Shown: piece after piece, positions 38,980 to 47,830 of the stretch
Position numbering within the stretch: position 1 is the first letter of the stretch
How the letters are laid out: each line of letters starts with the position of its first letter
Source: Halobacteriales archaeon QS_5_68_33
GTDB lineage: Archaea > Halobacteriota > Halobacteria > Halobacteriales > Haloarculaceae
Length of the DNA stretch: 64,000 nucleotides
Assembly (NCBI GenBank): GCA_003023785.1
Contig: PXRS01000032.1
Location: 1-64,000, forward strand
Direction: 5' to 3'
Position numbers and translations under genes: made by a program
The notes under the pieces: model-generated
The model's input: only the letters and a program-made list of their open reading frames with translations
Databases searched by the model: none
What the model was told of the DNA's origin: nothing

Positions 38980-41484
38980 TCACCCCGGGTCCCGGTCGCT
39001 CCAGAACGCGTCGCGCTGGGATCCGAGAAACTCCGCGGTGAGCCGGGTGAACTCCGTGCGCTCGGCCGGCGAAAGGTACTCGTGGACGGAGTGGCGCGTC
39101 CCGGGGGCGTACCGGCTGTCGGCGAACGCGCGCACGCCACACTCCTCGGTGCCGCGGATGACCCGGCCGATGGCCTGGCGCGCGCGCCGGACGGCGGGGA
39201 CGGTCAGCGCGTATTCGAAGGCGTTGTCCTCGCCGAAGGCGTCGGCGTAGGCTCGCCGTACCGCCCGGACGCGGGGCGACCCGACGTTGACCAGCGGGAC
39301 GCCGACGACCAGCGCCGCCGCGAGTTTCTCCCCGTCGTAGTCGACTCCTTCCGTGAGCGTCCCGCGCGTGCTCGTGACGAGCACCTTCCCGCCCCCGCGG
39401 AAGAACTCCTGTTTCAACTCCTCCGTGGCCTCGTTGCTCGAACTCTCGTCGACGAGCACCGGCTTCTCGACGGCCTCGTCGAGGTAAGCGCCCGCCCACG
39501 TCGCCTCGCGGTAGTTGGGCATCGCCACGAGGGCGTTCCCCGGCGTGCGGGCCATCCCCCGGAGGACGTGCGCGTACTCGTCGCGGGTGCGGTTCCACTC
39601 CCCGCCCAGCGGCTCCATCTCGCCGGGGTCGCCGCGGTTGCGCGCCGTGAACGGTTCGGCGTCGACCAGCCAGCTCGCGCGGTTCGCCTCGGGGAACCTG
39701 AGCGGGTAGGACTTCGTGACGACCGGGCGGCCGTCGTCGGCGCCCTCGGGTGTGTCGGAGCCCGCGCCGTCGCTCCCCGGCGCGGACCCGCCCTCGCGGA
39801 GCGATCCGAGGCCCGACACCTCGGTGAAGACGTCCAGCGGCGAGAGCGTCGCGCTCATCAGGACGCCGCCGCCCAGCGTATCGAATATCTCCTCGAGCGA
39901 CTCGCCGGGCATACAGTCGAAGAGGACGAGCCCGGCGGTGTAGACTCGCTCGTAGGCCGGGCCGGTCGCGCCCGGGTCCTTCGGTGCGTGTTCGAGTTCG
40001 ACCTCGCGCAGGTACCGGGCGTGGTCGCGCTCCCACCAGCGGGTCAGCACGACGCCCGTCGGCGCACAGACCGGCGAGCGCGAGAGCCCGAGGCCGTCGA
40101 TGGCGTCCTCGACGGCGGCGCCGACCGCCGCCAGCGAGCGCCACACCTCGCCGTCGTGGCCCGCCCGCTCGGCCCACCGCGTGAGCTCGTCCGGCTGTTC
40201 GGTCTCGGGGTCCCGGAGCGGGATCTCCACGTCGTACTCGGGCAGCGTCTCGGCGGGGTCGCCGACCCGCCAGTCCCGATCGATTTCCTCGTCGAGGTGG
40301 GCCTCGACGCGCTCGTCGACCCAGTCGAGCAGGTCCTCGTAGAACTCCCGGGCGCGCTGGACGGCCGAGAGCGACACCTCGTGGGTCGCCAGGCGATCCC
40401 GGACGGCCTCCCTGTTCTCGTCGCTCTCGCGGGCCCGCGAAACCAGCGTCGCGCAGTCGTTGCGCGCCCGGACGATGGTGTCCCGCCCCACGCGGTCCGA
40501 GAGGAGGTCGCGGACCCGCTCCTCTAACCTGTGGGCCTCGTCGACAACGAGGAAGGTTCCGGAGTCGAGGATCGACGCCACGAGGGGTCGCGTCCCGGGG
40601 TCGAAGAGGTGGTTGTAGTTGCCGACGACGACGTCGGCGTTCTCCAGCAGGACACTCATCACGCGGTGGGGGCAGGTCCCCCGCTCGGTCGCGGCGGGCA
40701 GGTACTCCTCGGCGGTGACGACCGAGTGCCGGCCCGCGGAGAAGTCGACCGGCGAGCCCCTGTTCCGGGCGAACCAGTCGGCCTCGAACGGACAGTAGAG
40801 GGGCGGATCCGACCCCTCGACCATCGACTCGGGGGCCTGGGGCTGGCTCCGCGGGTAGGGCGACTCCGCGCCCGCCGTTTCGAGTGCGTCGTCGAGCGTG
40901 CGGTACGTCTCGGCGTCGCGGCGCGCCTCCCTGACGAGGTCGCTCGCGCGCTCGGGGTCCCACCAGACGTCGTCGGACTCCGCGGGGATGGCCGCCTCCG
41001 CGACGGGTTCGTCGCCGGAGCGGCCCTCCGCCTCGACGAGGCCCGCCGTCGCCTCCCGGAGATCCTCACAGCGGTCGTGGGTCGAGACGTCCTCGGGGAA
41101 CGCGCCCTCGCGGCCGTAGGGACAGAGGTCGCGCTTGCCGGTCAGCGCGACGCCCGCCAGCGGGTCGGGGGCGTCCTCGTCGGCGGCGAGGCGCTCGTTC
41201 ATCGCGCGCAGGTCCGCGACGAACTGGGCGCGTTGCTGTTTGACGGGCGTGACGACGACCACCCGCTCGTACTTGCGAGTGTGTTCGACCAGGGTCGCCC
41301 CCGCGGTCAGGGCGGCCATCGTCTTGCCGGTGCCACAGGGGCCCTCCATCGCGAGGTAGCCCTCGCGCTGGCCGACCTCGATCGCCGTCTCGATGGCGTC
41401 GGCCTGGCTCTCGTAGGGCTCGTCGAACGCGAAGAAGTCGCGCCAGCCCGCCGCGGCGTCGGCGGCCGTCCCGTCGCTGCTCAT
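38980..41484 (-). CDS. XPD/Rad3-like superfamily 2 helicase with putative Fe-S cysteines
   Basis: MEGPCGTGKTMAAL; FLVVDEAHRLEE; QAIGRVIRG; four Cys in CPYG..CEDL..CPFE..CPHR. Confidence 0.92.
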   Translation of the reverse strand: MSSDGTAADAAAGWRDFFAFDEPYESQADAIETAIEVGQREGYLAMEGPCGTGKTMAALTAGATLVEHTRKYERVVVVTPVKQQRAQFVADLRAMNERLAADEDAPDPLAGVALTGKRDLCPYGREGAFPEDVSTHDRCEDLREATAGLVEAEGRSGDEPVAEAAIPAESDDVWWDPERASDLVREARRDAETYRTLDDALETAGAESPYPRSQPQAPESMVEGSDPPLYCPFEADWFARNRGSPVDFSAGRHSVVTAEEYLPAATERGTCPHRVMSVLLENADVVVGNYNHLFDPGTRPLVASILDSGTFLVVDEAHRLEERVRDLLSDRVGRDTIVRARNDCATLVSRARESDENREAVRDRLATHEVSLSAVQRAREFYEDLLDWVDERVEAHLDEEIDRDWRVGDPAETLPEYDVEIPLRDPETEQPDELTRWAERAGHDGEVWRSLAAVGAAVEDAIDGLGLSRSPVCAPTGVVLTRWWERDHARYLREVELEHAPKDPGATGPAYERVYTAGLVLFDCMPGESLEEIFDTLGGGVLMSATLSPLDVFTEVSGLGSLREGGSAPGSDGAGSDTPEGADDGRPVVTKSYPLRFPEANRASWLVDAEPFTARNRGDPGEMEPLGGEWNRTRDEYAHVLRGMARTPGNALVAMPNYREATWAGAYLDEAVEKPVLVDESSSNEATEELKQEFFRGGGKVLVTSTRGTLTEGVDYDGEKLAAALVVGVPLVNVGSPRVRAVRRAYADAFGEDNAFEYALTVPAVRRARQAIGRVIRGTEECGVRAFADSRYAPGTRHSVHEYLSPAERTEFTRLTAEFLGSQRDAFWSDRDPG

Positions 41485-41589
41485 CTACTCACCGCTGGGG
41501 CGCCCTCGCCTATGAACGATCGGATACGCTCGACGGGATCCGGGATCCGGACCAGCGATCTGGGGGGATAGTCGTGGCGCGCGCTGTCG

Positions 41590-41935
41590 AGCGTGGCGAG
41601 GCGGGACTGGAGGGACCGCCTCGAAGCGAGCGGGGAACGGAGTGACCCGCGAGCGTTTCATCGCGAGACAGCGTCGCGCGAGGGATGAGCGAGGAAACGG
41701 AGTGACCGAGCGAATCGGCTGGGGAGGTGTGTGGCTCGCGGTCGCGGTGCGGGGCGGTCCCTGGTGGACTGAAAGGGCGAAGCCCGGTCGCGTTCAGTTC
41801 AGTCGCTGAGGCGGCCCTATTCGAGCGAACGTAGTGAGCGAGAATATCCGTCTCAGCGACCGCGAGCGGGCCGAGGGCTTTCAGCGAGTGCCGTGAGTCG
41901 CGGTTGGGTTGACTGCTAGCGAGCCGAGGACTTTC
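41590..41935 (+). repeat. Haloarchaeal GC-rich intergenic region rich in short hairpins, copy A
   Basis: GTGGCTCGCGGTCGCGGTGCGG...CCTGGTGGACTGAAAGGGCGAAGCCCGGTC, shared with copy B on the other strand. Confidence 0.65.
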
Positions 41936-42011
41936 GTCGCCTGTTGTCGAGTGCGGTCGATCCGGCTCCTCACGACCGGACGAAACCACCCAGTCCACGC
42001 GCTCGATTCAC

Positions 42012-42500
42012 TCAGACTTCGTGGACGGTCACGTCAACCTCGCCCTCGGCCACCTCGGCCGTCAGCATGGTCGTCCGGTCGGCGGGCGCGGCGCCCGTGG
42101 CGCTGCCCGGGTTCAACAGTCGCACGTCGGCGTGGACGGTGTCGACCACCTCGTGGGTGTGCCCGGCGATGCCGACCCGCGGTTCGTCGGCCTCCTCGCG
42201 AACGACGTCGACGACGCGGTTGTGCCAGCGGTGGGGCGGCCCGGCCCCGTGTGTGACGACGAACGTGACGCCACCCAGTTCGACCGTCGCGACCGCCGGG
42301 AGGCCGACCCGGGGGTCCATGTTTCCGCTCACGGCGGTCAGTTCGGGCGCGAGGTCGCGCGTGTCTGCGATCGCCCCCTCCGAGTCGAAGTCACCGGTGT
42401 GGACGACGTGGTCCGCGTCGCGGACCCGCTCGCGGAACTCCCCGGGGATCCGTTGCGCGCGCGAGGGGATGTGCGTGTCGCCGAGGATCGCGACGTGCAT
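42012..42500 (-). CDS. YfcE/MJ0936-type metallophosphoesterase
   Basis: HVAILGDTHIPSRA; HTGDFDS; GNMDPR; GHTHE. Confidence 0.92.
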   Translation of the reverse strand: MHVAILGDTHIPSRAQRIPGEFRERVRDADHVVHTGDFDSEGAIADTRDLAPELTAVSGNMDPRVGLPAVATVELGGVTFVVTHGAGPPHRWHNRVVDVVREEADEPRVGIAGHTHEVVDTVHADVRLLNPGSATGAAPADRTTMLTAEVAEGEVDVTVHEV

Positions 42501-42609
42501 GTCGGCCCTTCTCGGCGCTCCGACAAGTGGATTGCGGCGATGGGGTGTGAGAATCGGATCGGGTGGGTGCCCGGTCGGAATCGCTTCCGGGAGCGTGGGG
42601 TGACCGTTC

Positions 42610-42675
42610 GTTGTCTGTTCTCCCGGATCCGAACCCGGGACAGATAACGTGAAATAAATCGCTGTCGGGCGATTT
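42610..42675. other. Two consecutive hairpins
   Basis: GTTGTCTGT...CCCGG-atccgaac-CCGGG...ACAGATAAC and AAATCGC-tgtcgg-GCGATTT. Confidence 0.6.
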
Positions 42676-42725
42676 CGTGCTTCGTTTGCGTTTCGGACAC
42701 AACCTATGACGTACAGTAGTCGCTC

Positions 42726-43130
42726 TCACTCCGCGTCCCGGTCCTCGGCCCGCTCCCGCCAGCCCTGCTGTTGTCTGCGTTCCGTGATGTGCTCCTTTCC
42801 GTCTGCGAGTTCCTCCCGAACGTCCTGCTCGAATCCGCTCACCTCGGCCAGAAACTCCCGCTCGAACGACTCGACGATCTCGTAGGTCCACTTGTCCTCG
42901 AGGACACCGGTCGGTAACGCTTCGTCGCGAAGCATATCGGCCCGCTTCTCGTGTCCGGCTTCCCTGAGTACCTCCTCCGCGTCGTGCAGATGGTCCATCC
43001 CCCGACCGATGGCGTGATGGAAATCGAGCAGACTTCCGTATCCTCGATAGAGGTTCTCGACACCGAGCTGTAGCTCGTGAAGTGCCCGCTGTTCCTCCTC
43101 GGTTAAATCGATGTCGTCAGCGCCGGACAT
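42726..43130 (-). CDS. Conserved-looking helical protein of unknown function
   Basis: MSGADDIDLTEEEQRALHELQLGVENLYRGYGSLLDFHHAIGRGMDHLHDAEEVLREAGH. Confidence 0.75.
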   Translation of the reverse strand: MSGADDIDLTEEEQRALHELQLGVENLYRGYGSLLDFHHAIGRGMDHLHDAEEVLREAGHEKRADMLRDEALPTGVLEDKWTYEIVESFEREFLAEVSGFEQDVREELADGKEHITERRQQQGWRERAEDRDAE

Positions 43131-43329
43131 GCCGTTGTTTCCTTCGACTCGACAGGTAAAAAGCAATCGTCGCCCGACCCGGCCGTGACCACTGCCATCG
43201 TCCGGGGTCTCCGGAAACGTCTCCGGAGACAGGAATCGTCCGATACGCAGCCAGCGCAGCGTACTGTGGCGAGTATAGCGGGACATGAGTGCAATGCCGC
43301 CTCCCCGAGTCGGACCGGCTACGCTCGAC

Positions 43330-43570
43330 GATGTGCGTCGAGAGCCCCCGGACCGGGCCTCGCCCTTTCAGTCCGCCAGGAGAGCAAGCTCTCCTGAACC
43401 CTGCCTCGCTCCGCTCGGCAGGACGCCAGGAACCGCACCGCGACCGCGAGCCACGCGCCTCGCACCGTTCGGCACGCTCACGGTTCGCTCCGCTCACCGT
43501 TCGCATCGAGGCGTTCCCTTCGGTCACGCCTCGCACCGCTCGACAGCGCGCGCCACGGCGGTCGTCTGGA
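43330..43570 (-). repeat. Haloarchaeal GC-rich hairpin-rich intergenic region, copy B
   Basis: Reverse complement carries GTGGCTCGCGGTCGCGGTGCGG and CTGGCGGACTGAAAGGGCGAGGCCCGGTC. Confidence 0.65.
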
Positions 43571-43585
43571 ATCGAAACACCACCC

Positions 43586-43693
43586 TAGTGTTTATCACGA
43601 GAGATTCGACGATACCCCGCCAGTCCGGTCCGGAGAAACGCTCTCACCCGGTGACCCGGCCGACTCACCGGTACATGCTCGTGAGAAACACTA
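43586..43693 (-). repeat. R4 inverted-repeat element, copy a
   Basis: TAGTGTTTATCACGAG...CTCGTGAGAAACACTA. Confidence 0.9.
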
Positions 43694-43763
43694 CCAACGT
43701 CCCCACCCACGAACCGCGAGGTCGACCCGGACGCTGATACCGTCCGGCGACGAAGGTCCGGCG

Positions 43764-45059
43764 ATGACCGACGACGAACTCGAAAAGCGGGGGGTCGTCA
43801 CGGTCTTTCTGCGCCACGAGGCGGCGGTGCTCCTGTTGCGGCGCAGCGCCGAGGTCGGGTCCGACAGCGGCCAGTGGGGCGGGGTCGCCGGTCACGCGGA
43901 GGGGGACCCGGACGGCGCCGCCCGCCGGGAGATCCGCGAGGAGACGGGCCTCGGTGCGGAGGCGGTGACGCTCGTCCGTGCGGGCGACCCCTTCGAGGCG
44001 GCGGACCCGGACCTGGGGACGCCGTGGGTGGTCCACCCGTTCCTCTTCGACGCGGCGACCCGCGCGGTCGAACCCGACGACGGAACGACGGCCTACGAGT
44101 GGGTTCCGCCGACCGAGATCCGCCGGCGCGAGACCGTCCCGGACCTCTGGGGGTCTTATGACCGCGTCCGACCGACTATCGAGACGGTCCGGAACGACCG
44201 CGAGCACGGGTCGGCGTCCCTCTCCGTCCGCGCGCTCGAGGCCCTCCGCGACGAGGCCGCGCTCGCCGGCGAATCGGGGGACGCGACCGACACCTGGCCC
44301 GCGCTCGCCGACCTCGCGCGCGACCTCGGAAACGCGCGGCCGGCGATGCCGGTCGTCGAGAACCGGGTCAACCGGGCGATGGCCGCCGCGAGCGACGAGC
44401 GGACCGCCGCGGGCGTCGAACGCGCCGCAGGGGACGAGATAGACCGGGCGCTCGCCGCCGACGAGCGCGCCGCGGCGCGCGCGGCCGAGCGACTCCCCGC
44501 GCGGGTCGCCACCCTCTCGCGGTCGGGCACCGTCCACGGGGCGCTCCGCCGGGTCGACCCCGACGCCGTCCTCGTCGCGGAGTCCCGGCCCGGTCGGGAG
44601 GGGGTCGACACCGCCGAGCGCCTCGCCCGCGAGACGACGGCCGACGTGACGATAACGACCGACGCGGCCTTCGCCGGGGCGCTCGCCGACGCCGACGCCG
44701 AGGCGCTGGTCGTCGGTGCCGACGCGGTCCGCCCGGACGGGAGCGTCCTGAACAAGGTCGGGACCCGCGGGGCGACGGCCGCGGCCGCCCGCGAGAAACT
44801 GGAGTGCCTCGTCGTCGCCGCGAGCGACAAGGTCCTGCCCGCGGATGGGGACGAAGACGGTCCCGCTCGCGTCGACCGCGAGGAGCGCGACCCGGCGGCG
44901 GTGTACGACGGCCCGGCCGACGTCGCGGTGGCGAACCCCACCTTCGACCTGACGCCCGCCGACCGCATCGACGCCGTCGTCACCGAGGACGGCGTTCTCG
45001 ACGCTGCCGACGTGCGCGAGGTGGCCGACCGACACCGCGACCGGGCCGGCTGGGACTGA
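43764..45059 (+). CDS. NUDIX hydrolase fused to eIF2B/ribose-1,5-bisphosphate isomerase-like domain
   Basis: GGVAGHAEGDPDGAARREIREETGLG (Nudix box); VVGADAVRPDGSVLNKVGTRGAT (IF-2B signature). Confidence 0.9.
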   Translation: MTDDELEKRGVVTVFLRHEAAVLLLRRSAEVGSDSGQWGGVAGHAEGDPDGAARREIREETGLGAEAVTLVRAGDPFEAADPDLGTPWVVHPFLFDAATRAVEPDDGTTAYEWVPPTEIRRRETVPDLWGSYDRVRPTIETVRNDREHGSASLSVRALEALRDEAALAGESGDATDTWPALADLARDLGNARPAMPVVENRVNRAMAAASDERTAAGVERAAGDEIDRALAADERAAARAAERLPARVATLSRSGTVHGALRRVDPDAVLVAESRPGREGVDTAERLARETTADVTITTDAAFAGALADADAEALVVGADAVRPDGSVLNKVGTRGATAAAAREKLECLVVAASDKVLPADGDEDGPARVDREERDPAAVYDGPADVAVANPTFDLTPADRIDAVVTEDGVLDAADVREVADRHRDRAGWD

Positions 45060-45134
45060 TACGGTCGGTTGACTGTGTACCGGTGATTCGCCGGGCGGGC
45101 GAATCCCGGAAATGAGTTACAACCGACTGTATCA
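45057..45134. repeat. R1 element, copy f, filling a convergent intergenic gap
   Basis: TGATACGGTCGGTTGACTGTG...GAGTTACAACCGACTGTATCA; both ends are stop codons. Confidence 0.95.
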
Positions 45135-47075
45135 GGAAGGAACGACGGTGATCGTCTTCCCGCGGTCGATGGCTCGCTCCAGTTCCTCGGCGATGGCCGA
45201 CCCGCGGGAGACCTGCACCTCGCCGCCCCGCGAGACGGTGGCGGTGAAGAGGTAGTCGTCGTCGGCCTGCATCTCGACGGTGTCGCCCTCGTAGCCCTCC
45301 ATCGGGATGAGGACGTGCCGGGAAGTGATCTCGGGGGTAACGACCTCGCCGCCACCGCTGTCACCGGGGCCGCTCGCCCCGCCCGGTCCCCCGCTTCCGC
45401 CGGACCCGCTCCGGCCGCCGGGCTTGTCACTGAACGTCCGCACGTCGATGTCGATGCCCAGCCTGTTCTCCACGTCCGAGATGCGGCCGCCGCCCTTTCC
45501 GATGACCTGCGAGATGTCGTCGTCCTCGACGTACACGACGGCGGTGTTGGGGTCGCGGATCTGCACCTCGACGTGGCCGCGGGCGATAGAGCGGATCTCG
45601 CGCTCGACCTCCTGTTTGGCGAGGCGCTCGGTGCCGCTCTCCTCGCTCTCGGCGTCGCCCAGCGGGACCGTGACGACCTGGCGGTTGAAGGTGTAGATCT
45701 CGTAGGCGGGCCGCCCGGTCTCGAAGTCGGTGATCGTGATGACCGGCCGGGCCAGGTCCTCCTCCATCAGGCCCTCGGGGACCTTGACCTCGGTCGCGAC
45801 GTCGTAGACGGTCTCGATCTCGCCGGCCTCGATGTAGACGACGGTGTCGACGATCTGCGGGATGAGCCCGAGTTCCACGCGGCCGATGAGCCGCTGGAGG
45901 GCGTCGATCCCGCGGGTGGCGTGGACGACGCCGACCATCCCGACGCCCGCCAGTCGCATGTCGGCGAACACCTCGAAGTCGTCGGTCTTCCTGACCTCGT
46001 CGTAGACGGTGTAGTCGGGCCGGACCATCAGAAGCGAGTCGGCCGTCTTGTCCATTCGGCCGCCGAGTTCGGTGTACTGGGTGACCCGCTCGTCGACCTG
46101 CAGGTCGCGGGGTTTCTCCATGGTCTTGACCGCGAACCCCTCGTCGGCGAGATAGCCCGCGACTGCCTGGGCGAACGTCGACTTGCCGGCGCCCGGGGAT
46201 CCGGAGATGAGGACGCCACGCTGGCGTTCCGCGAGGCGCTCGCGCAACTCGTCGGCGTACTCGTAGTCGTCGAGTTCGGTCTCGACGACGGGCCGGACCG
46301 CCGTGATCTCCATCGCGTCCGAGAACGGCGGGCGGGCGATGGCGATGCGCAAGTCCCGGAACTGGACGATGGTCATCCCCGGTTCGTCGAGTTCGACGAA
46401 CCCCTCGGGGGAGGCCCGCGCGCTCTCCTCGACGTCGTGTGCGAGGGATTTGACCGCCGCCTCGGTCATGCGCTCGTCGCCGACCCGCCCGTAGGTCATC
46501 TCGCCGACGGACCCGCGCTTTGCCATCGGTTCCAGCCCCACGCGCAGGTGGACGCTCATCGTGGACTCGTCGAAGAACTCCTCCAGGTCGAGGCGCTCGA
46601 CGTCACGACCGTGGGGTTCGAGGTAGAGCACGTCCAAGCCCTTCGCGCGGGCCACCTCGCTCTGGACGACGTCGCTCGTGACGAGCGTGGCGTCGTACTC
46701 GTCGGCGAGGTCGCGGATGATCGCGTCTGCCTTTCCCTCGCCGGCCTCGGGCTGTTCGGTCTCGGCGGGGCGGCGACCGACGTACTCGACGCTGATCGTG
46801 CCGTCCTCGTGCATGTCGGCGAGGCGCTGGAGCTCTTCGAGACCGTCCCAGCCGCGCCGGCGGCCGTCGTTGGCCTGGGCCTCGAGTTCGCCGACGACTG
46901 CCTCGGGGACGTAGACGGTGGCACCGGCGAACCCCTCGCCGGCCGCCGCCGAGTCCGGGTCGGCGTCGGCGTCGGCTTCGGCGGCTTCGCCGCCTTCTCG
47001 TCGCGCCTCCGGCGCGACGCACTGCTCGGACACGCGGCCATCGACGACCACGCTCGTGTCCGGAAGGATGTTCAT
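45132..47075 (-). CDS. PIN domain - ATPase - KH domain protein (COG1855-like)
   Basis: NILPDTSVVVDGRVSE; GVLISGSPGAGKSTFAQAVAGYL; KH motif VIGKGGGRISDVENRLGIDIDV. Confidence 0.93.
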   Translation of the reverse strand: MNILPDTSVVVDGRVSEQCVAPEARREGGEAAEADADADPDSAAAGEGFAGATVYVPEAVVGELEAQANDGRRRGWDGLEELQRLADMHEDGTISVEYVGRRPAETEQPEAGEGKADAIIRDLADEYDATLVTSDVVQSEVARAKGLDVLYLEPHGRDVERLDLEEFFDESTMSVHLRVGLEPMAKRGSVGEMTYGRVGDERMTEAAVKSLAHDVEESARASPEGFVELDEPGMTIVQFRDLRIAIARPPFSDAMEITAVRPVVETELDDYEYADELRERLAERQRGVLISGSPGAGKSTFAQAVAGYLADEGFAVKTMEKPRDLQVDERVTQYTELGGRMDKTADSLLMVRPDYTVYDEVRKTDDFEVFADMRLAGVGMVGVVHATRGIDALQRLIGRVELGLIPQIVDTVVYIEAGEIETVYDVATEVKVPEGLMEEDLARPVITITDFETGRPAYEIYTFNRQVVTVPLGDAESEESGTERLAKQEVEREIRSIARGHVEVQIRDPNTAVVYVEDDDISQVIGKGGGRISDVENRLGIDIDVRTFSDKPGGRSGSGGSGGPGGASGPGDSGGGEVVTPEITSRHVLIPMEGYEGDTVEMQADDDYLFTATVSRGGEVQVSRGSAIAEELERAIDRGKTITVVPS

Positions 47076-47142
47076 ACCCGCACTTCGGCGTCCCGCCCGG
47101 ATAAGCGCCCGGATAGCCGTCGACGAGTCGCCGGTCGCGGCG

Positions 47143-47667
47143 TCACCCCCAGTGTTCGTTCCCGGTCATCCGCGGGGACTGCCGACCGCCGCGTCCTTCG
47201 TCCGCGGCCGTGTCCGCGACGCGGGGGTGATACGTGCGCTCGCGACGACCGATGTCCTCTGTCTCTTCGGTCTCGAGTTTCTCCCCGAACCAGAGGACGT
47301 TTCCGTTGCAGTCCAGGACGGCGAACTGCCGCCAGCCGAAGTCGGTCGTGTGCGGGGATTTGACCACCTCCACGCCGGCGGCGTCGAGGTCGGCATACAG
47401 GTCCTCCGCGTCGTCAGTGTCGACGTACAGCGGCACCGAACCGCCGATGGTGGCCCCTTTCAACACGGGAAGTTTCTCCGCAAGCGACTCCCGCTCCTGG
47501 AACATCAGCGCGCTGTCCCCGACCATCACCTGCGCCCAGGACGGGTCCGTCTCCCCGTCGGTCGGGAGCGTCGCGACCGGTTCCGCGTCGAAGACGCGCT
47601 CGTACCAGTCGACGGTCGTCTCGACGTCCTCCACCACCAGGTCCGGAGTGATCGAATTCACCGTCAT
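47143..47667 (-). CDS. VOC (glyoxalase-like) family protein
   Basis: DLVVEDVETTVDWYERVFDAEPVAT...WRQFAVLDCNGNVLWFGE. Confidence 0.9.
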   Translation of the reverse strand: MTVNSITPDLVVEDVETTVDWYERVFDAEPVATLPTDGETDPSWAQVMVGDSALMFQERESLAEKLPVLKGATIGGSVPLYVDTDDAEDLYADLDAAGVEVVKSPHTTDFGWRQFAVLDCNGNVLWFGEKLETEETEDIGRRERTYHPRVADTAADEGRGGRQSPRMTGNEHWG

Positions 47668-47749
47668 CCGTGGTCGACGTGACGGAGTAAATCATAATAA
47701 ATCATTATGATTGCGGCGTCATACATCACGGGAGGTCTGTGGGACGGGC

Positions 47750-47830
47750 GATACGGTCGATGTAGATCATTTCCGGATTTCGTCGAATCGGTCGGCGAAA
47801 TACCGATAAATCGCCAAACCGGCCGCGTCA
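47750..47830 (+). repeat. R1 element, copy g
   Basis: GATACGGTCGATGTAGATCATTTCCGGATTTCGTCGAATCGGTCGGCGAAATACCG...CCGGCCGCGTCA; TCA is the kinase stop. Confidence 0.87.

Noticed and set aside
42622-42639. tRNA T-arm-like CCGGG-TTCGGAT-CCGGG on the minus strand
   Set aside because: No anticodon or acceptor arms nearby; explained by the surrounding hairpin.
45315-47363. 682-aa plus-strand ORF
   Set aside because: Antisense to the clearly supported PIN-KH ATPase.
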